From NCBI GenBank assembly GCA_002322035.1, contig DCNF01000035.1, positions 671 to 7,871 on the forward strand: a stretch of DNA of 7,201 nt. Reading direction: 5' to 3'. Below the pieces are notes generated by a model. It saw only the letters and a program-made list of their open reading frames with translations, searched no databases and was not told the origin of the DNA. Positions 1-5,179 of this stretch are shown piece by piece (the first letter of the stretch is position 1; the number at the start of each line of letters is the position of its first letter). Source of the stretch: Geobacter sp. UBA1603. Lineage in GTDB: Bacteria > Desulfobacterota > Desulfuromonadia > Geobacterales > Pseudopelobacteraceae. Position numbers and translations under genes: made by a program.

Positions 1-732
1 TGGGATGGAGCTGACATTATTGTAAAGCTCGATGGTGATGGACAGATGGACCCAGGTCACATCCCGATGGTTGCCGGTCCTCTTCTGGACGGTTATGCCG
101 ACTATGCCAAGGGCAACAGGTTTTATTATCTGGAGGGTATTTACCAGATGCCATTGGTGCGCATTGCGGGTAATGCGGCTCTTTCCTTTATTGCTAAATT
201 TTCAACGGGATATTGGGATATCTTTGATCCGACGAACGGGTTTACCGCAGTTCAGGCCCGGGTTTTAGAGCGGTTACCGTTCTCAAAGATTGATAAGCGA
301 TATTTTTTTGAATCAGACATGCTCTTCAGGTTGAATATTATTCGAGCGGTTGTGATGGATGTCCCGCTTCCTGCCAGATATGCGGACGAAAAGAGTAATC
401 TGAGTGTCCTGCATTCTATTCCCGAATTTGCCTTTAAGCATCTGCGCAACACGATAAAAAGAATATTTTACAATTATTATCTGCGCGATTTTAGCGCAAT
501 GTCCCTGGAATTATTGCTTGGAATTATTGCTGTGCTTGTGGGTGTTGGATTTGGCAGTTTTGCCTGGATGAGGTCGGTGCAGACTGGAGTGGTCGCGACA
601 AGTGGCACTGTTATGCTGGCCGGTTTGCCGTTGATCGTCGGCATTCAACTACTCCTGTCATTTCTGGCAGCCGATTCAGCGAACGTCCCGAAGATTCCGA
701 TTCACCGGCATTTATCGTCAGGACCCGGTTGA
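1..732 (+). CDS. Family 2 glycosyltransferase, membrane-anchored, 5'-truncated by the window
   Basis: Reading frame 1 is open from base 1 to a TGA at 730-732, giving 243 visible residues; roughly 80 N-terminal residues of a typical 310-320 residue protein lie outside. The visible part begins at the nucleotide-sugar/metal site: KLDGDGQMDP at visible residues 9-18 carries the D11xD13 pair. The DPTNGF segment (about 76-81) and the YFFESD segment (about 101-106) fit the acceptor and catalytic part of dolichyl-phosphate-mannose-synthase-like GT-A enzymes. Two hydrophobic helices follow (about 167-189 and 202-227), then a short basic tail. Such enzymes move a sugar from a nucleotide donor to a lipid or polysaccharide acceptor at the inner membrane; the actual sugar cannot be told. 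Base composition is clearly lower in GC than the next gene (about 38% over 421-540), suggesting it is the edge of a surface-polysaccharide locus, possibly acquired. Its stop overlaps the next start. Confidence 0.88.
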   Translation, partial: WDGADIIVKLDGDGQMDPGHIPMVAGPLLDGYADYAKGNRFYYLEGIYQMPLVRIAGNAALSFIAKFSTGYWDIFDPTNGFTAVQARVLERLPFSKIDKRYFFESDMLFRLNIIRAVVMDVPLPARYADEKSNLSVLHSIPEFAFKHLRNTIKRIFYNYYLRDFSAMSLELLLGIIAVLVGVGFGSFAWMRSVQTGVVATSGTVMLAGLPLIVGIQLLLSFLAADSANVPKIPIHRHLSSGPG

Positions 733-1487
733 TGGAATCTGGTTGCTGCCCACCCGAAAGTTCCCGGATGTTGGACGCTGCCGGAACGCTCGACGACCTC
801 AAAAGTTTCTCTCTCCGGATTTTTCAGCCCCAACGGGGCTACCGCTATTCGCTTGACCCGCTTCTGCTGGCACGGTTTTCTCCTCCTGTGGCCGGAGAGG
901 GGCGCATTGCCGACCTGGGTGCGGGCTGCGGTATCATCGGCCTGGTTCTGGCCCGGGTTAATCCGCTGGCTCATGTCACTGCTATTGAGAACAATCAGGA
1001 AATGGCGCTGATCGCCGGCCGGAATGCAGAGCACAACGGTCTGTCGGACAGGGTGACGGTTCTTGCCGATGATGTGCTCAACCTGCGGTCACACTTCGCT
1101 GATTCCCTCTTCGACCTTGTGGTCTGTAACCCCCCCTTTCGCGCTCCCCACAGCGGCCGGATCAGCCCCCGTGCAGGGCGGGACAGCGCCCGTCACGAAA
1201 CTACCGCCTGTCTTGCTGATTTCCTCGGTAGTGCCAAATATCTGGTCAAACCCTCCGGACGGATCTGCTTCATCCAACTCCCCTCGCGTCTACATGAATT
1301 CATGTCAATTGCAGCCGAAATGAAGCTCTCGGTGCTTCGCCTGCGCATGGTCCACAATAATGCGGCATCTCCCGCAGCCATGTTCATGGCCGAACTTGCC
1401 AAAGGGCGACGGGCGTCCCCAGTTGTTGAGGCGCCGTTGTTTGTGCGCGACATGAATGGCGATTACACCGACGAAGTCTGGCGCTAG
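732..1487 (+). CDS. trmN6: YfiC/TrmN6-type SAM-dependent methyltransferase (tRNA1(Val) A37 N6-methyltransferase family)
   Basis: This is a 251-residue Rossmann-fold methyltransferase. The N-terminal YRYSLDPLLLARF segment (about 37-49) is typical of the YfiC family. The SAM-binding loop DLGAGCGIIG is at residues 61-70. The catalytic NPPF motif of N6-adenine and N5-glutamine methyltransferases is at 133-136, and a family-typical ARHE follows further on. In Escherichia coli the family member methylates N6 of A37 in tRNA1(Val); substrate identity here is inferred from family resemblance. I chose ATG 732 because it overlaps the upstream TGA (TGATG), suggesting translational coupling to the glycosyltransferase. 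TTG 729 just before it and ATG 768 are alternatives, and homology only becomes clear after about residue 20, so 768 is plausible. A run of seven C encodes the NPP of the motif; the frame is intact. Length is normal for the family. Confidence 0.86.
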   Translation: MESGCCPPESSRMLDAAGTLDDLKSFSLRIFQPQRGYRYSLDPLLLARFSPPVAGEGRIADLGAGCGIIGLVLARVNPLAHVTAIENNQEMALIAGRNAEHNGLSDRVTVLADDVLNLRSHFADSLFDLVVCNPPFRAPHSGRISPRAGRDSARHETTACLADFLGSAKYLVKPSGRICFIQLPSRLHEFMSIAAEMKLSVLRLRMVHNNAASPAAMFMAELAKGRRASPVVEAPLFVRDMNGDYTDEVWR

Positions 1488-1496
1488 CCGGCCAAT

Positions 1497-1527
1497 AAAA
1501 AAGGCATCCGGAAGTAACGGATGCCTT
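1497..1527 (-). terminator. Hairpin terminator between convergent genes, strongest on the minus strand
   Basis: AAGGCATCCG (1501-1510) and CGGATGCCTT (1518-1527) form a perfect 10-bp stem around a 7-nt loop. Read leftward, the stem runs straight into six T (complement of A1497-1502), the classic Rho-independent form, and it lies 48 bases past the stop of the CheX-like gene. Read rightward, the tail is only TTATTGG, so termination of the methyltransferase transcript is likely weaker. Flanking CCAATA/TATTGG could extend the stem past a bulge. Confidence 0.88.
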
Positions 1528-1574
1528 ATTGGTCTATGAGAAACGTTGATTATTCTGCGGGTCGGGCCGCAGGA

Positions 1575-2441
1575 TCAGTCTTTTACGAACAGGATCAGGT
1601 GCATGACATCACCGTCACCGATGTGAATCGGAAAACAGATGCCTGAATAATTAGCGGGAACCGGCAGCCCTGCTGTGGTGGGGCGGATGGTCACGGGCGG
1701 ATTGATATTAAGGATCTTTCCCATCTGGGATGCTTTGGCCGCCACGTTTCCGCAGACCACGTTGGCAAACTCCATGACAGTGTCTTCCAGTATCTCGGCG
1801 GACTCGCCGTCAACATTGTCCTCACGGAGAATCGCCCGGGCAATCGCCTTTTGCAGTGACTCATTGACCGAAATGATGTAACGGGCCTCCACGTCTCCGG
1901 TAAAGTCCATGGCAGCCATCATAAAGTTGGTCCCGGTGGCGGTAATGGCATGGGATTTTGCCGGACGGTAGGGCAGGTCGAGCACCCTGGTGATCATCTT
2001 GAAGGTCAGGTCTGCCGTCATCTCCCAGATTTCACTGTTGGAGACCGCCAGCGGCAGTTCGATTTTTTCGGAAACGTACTGGGCCTGGTCGGCCTTGAAA
2101 TCAGCCAGGTACTTCTGCAGGTTGTCGCTGGTCAATGCGCCCACAAGCACCAGTGCCTCACCGATATAGAGGTGGGTGTTTTTCTGGCGGGTGATGACCT
2201 CGTTGAGCTGGTTAAGGGTCAGAATCCCCATTTCAACCAGCATGTCTCCCAGTTTGATGTCCTTTGACATTTGGGCGTTGTGGGCCCGTTCGATGTCAGC
2301 CTGGGTGACATAGCCCATTGAAAGGGCCATTTCGCCGAGCTTAAGGTTCTTCTGCTCCTGAAGTTCGATCGCCTGCAAAAGTGATTCACGGTTGACCAGC
2401 CCTTTTTCAACCAGAAACTGACCAAAAAATTTTACCGCCAT
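1575..2441 (-). CDS. Tandem MshEN-like repeats fused to a CheX-like phosphatase domain
   Basis: The 288-residue cytoplasmic protein has two parts. Residues 4-115 are four copies of a 29-residue unit: glycines at 7/36/65/94 and 14/43/72/101 recur exactly every 29 residues, with glutamines at 28/57/86 (Phe at 115). This matches the 24-residue GxxLVxxG...LxxxIxxQ motif plus 5-residue spacer of MshEN domains, found at the N-terminus of MshE/GspE/PilB ATPases, so it looks like two MshEN units. The arginine of the canonical RLG is Phe, Lys, Lys or Tyr here. Residues about 125-288 resemble CheX/CheC: D220-x3-E224-x2-N227 followed by G231-N232 and prolines at 248-249 fit the phosphatase active-site signature that removes phosphate from CheY-type receivers. 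The gene follows a CheY-like gene by 45 bp, with AAGGGG 7 nt before the ATG, so it is probably the second gene of an operon. Phosphatase activity is inferred from motif residues; the N-terminal role (c-di-GMP sensing or protein docking) is open. Confidence 0.85.
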   Translation of the reverse strand: MAVKFFGQFLVEKGLVNRESLLQAIELQEQKNLKLGEMALSMGYVTQADIERAHNAQMSKDIKLGDMLVEMGILTLNQLNEVITRQKNTHLYIGEALVLVGALTSDNLQKYLADFKADQAQYVSEKIELPLAVSNSEIWEMTADLTFKMITRVLDLPYRPAKSHAITATGTNFMMAAMDFTGDVEARYIISVNESLQKAIARAILREDNVDGESAEILEDTVMEFANVVCGNVAAKASQMGKILNINPPVTIRPTTAGLPVPANYSGICFPIHIGDGDVMHLILFVKD

Positions 2442-2448
2442 GGTGTTT

Positions 2449-2454
2449 CCCCTT
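2449..2454 (-). promoter_or_regulatory. Ribosome binding site of the CheX-like gene
   Basis: The minus strand reads AAGGGG with a 7-nt gap to the ATG at 2441. It supports that start and independent translation of the second gene of the operon. Confidence 0.6.
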
Positions 2455-2486
2455 GTTTGGAGGTTGATGTCTGCATCCGCAAAAAA

Positions 2487-2846
2487 TCAGAGTTCCCGCA
2501 GGATCTGCAGGACACCGTCTGCTTCAAAAGGTTTCGAGATTACATTCTTCGCGCCCAGTTTGAGGGCTTCGGTAAATTTGTCGCCAACCCCACCCAGTGA
2601 GGTTACCATCACCACCTTGACGTCCTTGTCAAGCACCACAAGGCTGCGAAGGGCTGTCAAGCCGTCCATCCCTGGCATATTCATGTCCATGCAGATGATG
2701 TCAGGATTTTCTGTGTGGTTCATTTTGATCGCCTCTGCGCCGTTTTTTGCATGGCCGACACAGGTGAACTCGCCCGATTCGTTAATGATCTTCTCGAGCT
2801 GACGAGCTACGGAGAGACTGTCGTCAACAACCAGCACCTTCTTCAT
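2487..2846 (-). CDS. Single-domain CheY-like response regulator
   Basis: The 119-residue protein is one receiver domain with no output domain. The N-terminal MKKVLVVDDS supplies the acidic Mg2+-binding pair D8/D9. The phospho-acceptor is D54 in MDMNMPGMDG. The switch Thr/Ser is at T82-S83 and the invariant lysine is K105 in SKPF. The CheY position corresponding to Tyr106 (three before the lysine) is Val102, so the aromatic signalling switch of flagellar CheY is missing; the protein may therefore not be a flagellar-motor regulator. Length is typical of CheY. ATG 2846 is supported by GAGGAG 8 nt upstream. It is first in a leftward two-gene operon with a CheX-like protein, which probably dephosphorylates it. 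No histidine kinase is in the window, so its phosphodonor is encoded elsewhere. Confidence 0.93.
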   Translation of the reverse strand: MKKVLVVDDSLSVARQLEKIINESGEFTCVGHAKNGAEAIKMNHTENPDIICMDMNMPGMDGLTALRSLVVLDKDVKVVMVTSLGGVGDKFTEALKLGAKNVISKPFEADGVLQILREL

Positions 2847-2854
2847 GGGGTACG

Positions 2855-2860
2855 CTCCTC
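2855..2860 (-). promoter_or_regulatory. Ribosome binding site of the CheY-like gene
   Basis: The minus strand reads GAGGAG with an 8-nt gap to the ATG at 2846. This is a near-ideal Shine-Dalgarno and fixes the start. Confidence 0.75.
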
Positions 2861-2909
2861 GTGAAAACCGCGATATGGCCGTGTGAAATACCGGCCGAAT
2901 ACGGCGGTT

Positions 2910-2938
2910 ACTCTAGCCGAAGTGGCTGAAAAAGTCAA
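2910..2938 (-). promoter_or_regulatory. Sigma70-type promoter for the CheY/CheX-like operon
   Basis: On the minus strand TTGACT (2938-2933) is followed by 17 nt and TAGAGT (2915-2910). The -35 matches consensus at 5 of 6 and the -10 at 4 of 6. Transcription would begin near 2903, leaving a leader of about 55 nt. It lies back to back with the isomerase promoter in the 185-bp gap 2847-3031. Confidence 0.5.
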
Positions 2939-2952
2939 AAGTATGTTTGGCT

Positions 2953-2980
2953 TTGCCAAAGCAGGTGGACGTGTTATAAC
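2953..2980 (+). promoter_or_regulatory. Sigma70-type promoter for the peptidyl-prolyl isomerase gene
   Basis: TTGCCA (2953-2958), a 16-nt spacer and TATAAC (2975-2980) each match consensus at 5 of 6. The start would be near 2987 with a leader of about 45 nt. An inverted repeat TTTGGC-TTT-GCCAAA (2946-2960) overlaps the -35 box and could be an operator, though it is short. Confidence 0.55.
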
Positions 2981-3014
2981 TTCACAATCCGCGAAAAATG
3001 AACAACAAGCAAAA

Positions 3015-3020
3015 AAGGAG
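3015..3020 (+). promoter_or_regulatory. Ribosome binding site of the isomerase gene
   Basis: AAGGAG sits in an A-rich leader, 11 nt before ATG 3032. The sequence is strong but the spacing is a little longer than usual. Confidence 0.65.
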
Positions 3021-3031
3021 CCGTTACCGCC

Positions 3032-4039
3032 ATGAATGTTTTCTCCCGCACATTATCCGCAATTATACTTGCCATCCTCTGCGTAAGCTCTACAGCCCTG
3101 TTTGCTGAAGCGGCCGATGTGGCGCCCACTCCTGTGCCGACCGCAGCCGCAGCGCTTCCTGATCCTGTCGCTATGGTCAATGGTTTGCCGGTGGCCGCCA
3201 TTGATCTTATGCGGGCCCGCAAGGTCCTTCTCGGCGGCCAGTCGGCAAGCAGCCTTAACCCCAAACAGATTCGGGAGCTTGACCACAAAGCGCTGAACCA
3301 GCTTGTCTCAGCCGAGCTTCTTTATCAGGCGGCCCTGAAGCTTGAGGTTAAGGATCTTGAAAGGAAAGTTGACGAAAAATTAGCCCAGGGCAGAGCCCGT
3401 TTTACCCGGGAGCAGGATTTTCAGAATGCGATCAAAAATCTGGACATGACCGAGAAGGACCTGCGCGAGTATACCCGCCGTGATCTGATAATCAGCTCGT
3501 TTGTGGAATCAACGATCGTTCCCGGGGTGCAGGTGACGGATCAGGCCGCCCGCAGCTTCTATGACCAGAATCCTGAAAAATTTCGACGTGATGAGGCGGT
3601 TCGGGCCAGCCATATCCTGATTGGTGTTGATGCCAAGGCAACGGATGCTGAGAAAAAAGCATCGCGGGAAAAAATTGAAAAGCTGCGCAAGGAGCTTGCT
3701 GCTGGTGCAGATTTTGCGGCGCTTGCCAAGGCAAATTCAACCTGCCCGAGCAGCCAGCAGGGTGGAGATCTGGGCTTTTTTGGCAAGGGGCAGATGGTGC
3801 CATCCTTTGAGAAGGCAGCGTTCGGATTGAAACCGGGCGAGGTAAGCGACGTCGTTGAAACCCAGTTTGGGTATCACCTGATCAAGTTGGCTGAAAAAAA
3901 AGCGGCGGAAGCGGTCGCCTTCGACGAGGCAAAGCCGCGGATCATCGAGTTCCTGAAAGGCCAGAAAATTAACGGTGCTGTTGCGGATTTCCTGACGGAG
4001 GCCCGTAAAACGGCAAAAATTGAGATTCTGTTGAAGTAA
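3032..4039 (+). CDS. Secreted parvulin-type peptidyl-prolyl cis-trans isomerase (SurA/PpiC family)
   Basis: The 335-residue protein is a periplasmic foldase. A Sec signal peptide occupies residues 1-27, with AEA at 25-27 as the probable signal peptidase I site; the residues before C17 do not form a lipobox. An Ala/Pro-rich stretch (30-44) leads into a SurA-like helical chaperone region (about 46-185) that opens with AMVNGLPV. One PpiC domain follows at about 189-287: RASHILI (H194), C238, the GGDLGFFGKGQM segment (244-255), F259 and FGYHLIKL with H282 are family landmarks. A charged helical tail ends the protein. The enzyme would isomerise Xaa-Pro bonds and hold unfolded exported proteins. 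It is a single-gene unit with its own promoter and terminator; AAGGAG lies 11 nt before the ATG, a slightly long spacing. Client proteins cannot be told; SurA proper usually has two PpiC domains, so this is a one-domain relative. Confidence 0.92.
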   Translation: MNVFSRTLSAIILAILCVSSTALFAEAADVAPTPVPTAAAALPDPVAMVNGLPVAAIDLMRARKVLLGGQSASSLNPKQIRELDHKALNQLVSAELLYQAALKLEVKDLERKVDEKLAQGRARFTREQDFQNAIKNLDMTEKDLREYTRRDLIISSFVESTIVPGVQVTDQAARSFYDQNPEKFRRDEAVRASHILIGVDAKATDAEKKASREKIEKLRKELAAGADFAALAKANSTCPSSQQGGDLGFFGKGQMVPSFEKAAFGLKPGEVSDVVETQFGYHLIKLAEKKAAEAVAFDEAKPRIIEFLKGQKINGAVADFLTEARKTAKIEILLK

Positions 4040-4068
4040 ATGGACAGCGGTAGCGCTACGATGGTGCC

Positions 4069-4113
4069 ACGGCCGCTCCGGGATAACCCGCGGGCGGCCG
4101 TTGTTGTTTATTC
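4069..4113 (+). terminator. Rho-independent terminator of the isomerase gene
   Basis: ACGGCCGC (4069-4076) pairs with GCGGCCGT (4094-4101). The stem continues inward through CCGGG/CCCGCGG with one bulged C to an ATAA loop (4083-4086), giving about 14-15 pairs, mostly GC. The rightward tail TTGTTGTTTATT is T-rich. Leftward there is no T-run, so it serves the isomerase transcript. The tail runs into the last codons of the convergent MuiA-like gene (stop at 4108). Confidence 0.82.
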
Positions 4114-5067
4114 CGCAGTCGAGATCTGCCTGGTTCTGCCGGACGATACCCCCCGGAACAGTGCCCGGCCAAGGTATTCCCGGTTTCGGAACAGTGATGC
4201 CTCTCCAGCGGGAAAGTTCTCATGCGTAGTGTTGCGAAGTATGACACTGACTGAACCGAGCGGGGGAGGTCCGGTCAAAAAATGCTCAACCGCCAGGCGG
4301 TAGTCTGCTGTGCCGTTAAGCAGACTCTGTCCTGATCTCTCCAGGGTGGCGGCCACAAATTTCAGGCGATAGCCTTCAAACCCCGATGGTGCCTGGGCAT
4401 GCATTACAAACCGGGCGGTCTTGTTGTTATCGATATGAATGTCGTAGCGCGGTGTCCAGCCGGTGCCGGAGCGAGAGTACGTAAGCGCGATGCGGGCCGT
4501 CGCCGGTGTTACCTGGATCCGGAGCCGATGTGGACTGCCGCTGCCTGACCGGTTCTGCGCCCCAGCGATCTTTTCTTCGATTTTTCGTAGCTCTAAAAGT
4601 GTCCTGCGTCGGGCTGTGTAGACCGATTCCAACTGGGCTATGGCAAAATCGGTCCCCTGGCGGAGCGATTGAAGCGGGTCCGGGTTGGCCTTGGTCTTGC
4701 GGGGCGTCTTGCCGCTCTGGGATTTGGCCGAGGATATGAAAATCTGTTCCCGGACCTCAAGGGCCTTCAGGCGGTCTTCCAGCCGGTGTTTCTGCTCCAG
4801 CAGCGCGTCCTGGTCACTGCCTGGCTTTTCCGGGTATGATACCGATCGGTCAACCCGCACTATCCGGCTGTTCCCCAGGGGACGGATACGCAGCGTATGC
4901 TCTTTGAAGCCGGGGGAGATCGGGATCTCGACCAGGCCACGAACGGCGGTCAGTTCCTGTTCGAGCACCGCCCCGTCGAAATAGAGGGTGGCCGTGCGGC
5001 TGTCGGCGGCACCAGGTGTCGGAAGAATCAGCAACAGTGCGGGCAGCAAAAGGGAGGGGTGTTTCAT
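4108..5067 (-). CDS. Secreted MuiA-like coiled-coil protein (DUF4140/DUF4139 type), short form
   Basis: The 319-residue protein starts with a Sec signal peptide (1-20 or 21, PTPGA|AD). Residues about 24-80 are a beta-rich segment resembling DUF4140 (LYFDGAVLEQEL). A charged helical, probably coiled-coil region spans about 86-172. A beta-rich domain from about 180 contains LTYSRSGTGWTPRYDI (195-210, W204), the hallmark that suggests DUF4139 of the mucoidy-inhibitor MuiA family. MuiA proteins are usually near 500 residues; this one stops soon after the ASLFRNREYLGRALF stretch (290-304), where longer relatives continue. No continuation in another frame is possible, because a terminator follows directly, so it looks like a natural short form. 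The start ATG has AAAGG 8 nt upstream. The family role is poorly defined: linked by name to suppression of mucoid exopolysaccharide, biochemical function unknown. It is divergent from the helical-repeat gene. Confidence 0.7.
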   Translation of the reverse strand: MKHPSLLLPALLLILPTPGAADSRTATLYFDGAVLEQELTAVRGLVEIPISPGFKEHTLRIRPLGNSRIVRVDRSVSYPEKPGSDQDALLEQKHRLEDRLKALEVREQIFISSAKSQSGKTPRKTKANPDPLQSLRQGTDFAIAQLESVYTARRRTLLELRKIEEKIAGAQNRSGSGSPHRLRIQVTPATARIALTYSRSGTGWTPRYDIHIDNNKTARFVMHAQAPSGFEGYRLKFVAATLERSGQSLLNGTADYRLAVEHFLTGPPPLGSVSVILRNTTHENFPAGEASLFRNREYLGRALFRGVSSGRTRQISTAE

Positions 5068-5120
5068 CAGAAGAGCCTTTCCCGGCAGCGGCCGGAGTTC
5101 AGTGCCCTGACAACTCCATG

Positions 5121-5149
5121 TTGCGCGAGACGCTGTCAGCGGCTATAAT
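5121..5149 (+). promoter_or_regulatory. Sigma70-type promoter for the HEAT-like gene
   Basis: TTGCGC (5121-5126), a 17-nt spacer and a perfect TATAAT (5144-5149) precede the gene. Transcription would begin near 5156, leaving a leader of only about 24 nt that holds AAGG 8 nt before ATG 5180. Confidence 0.65.
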
Positions 5150-5169
5150 CCACGCATCCAATCTGGCAA
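5142..5169 (-). promoter_or_regulatory. Possible minus-strand promoter for the MuiA-like gene
   Basis: On the minus strand TTGCCA (5169-5164), a 16-nt spacer and TATAGC (5147-5142) are seen. The -10 overlaps that of the rightward promoter, so both polymerases would compete for the same DNA. The -10 matches consensus at only 4 of 6. An alternative -35-like TTGTCA (5113-5108) has no -10 at the right distance. Confidence 0.35.
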
Positions 5170-5179
5170 GGCGGCGGTC

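Noticed and set aside
1130..1136. Run of seven C as a programmed frameshift site
   Set aside because: It simply encodes the conserved NPP of the methyltransferase active site; the frame is intact on both sides and no alternative product is evident.
1950..2267. Rightward 105-codon frame opposite the CheX-like gene
   Set aside because: Its regular His/Val pattern is the complement of the repeat region of the CheX-like gene; there is no start signal.
3032..3112. Lipoprotein signal (Cys at residue 17) in the isomerase
   Set aside because: The residues before the cysteine are A-I-L, which do not fit a lipobox, while a good AxA signal peptidase I site lies at 25-27.
3053..3803. Leftward reading frames opposite the isomerase gene
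   Set aside because: They are antisense shadows of a well-supported conserved protein, with Pro/Ser/Ala-rich products, no ribosome binding sites and no recognisable domain.
4040..4303. Rightward reading frame beginning right after the isomerase stop (87 codons)
   Set aside because: It runs through the strong terminator hairpin and lies antisense to the MuiA-like gene. It has no ribosome binding site and a low-complexity, arginine-rich product.
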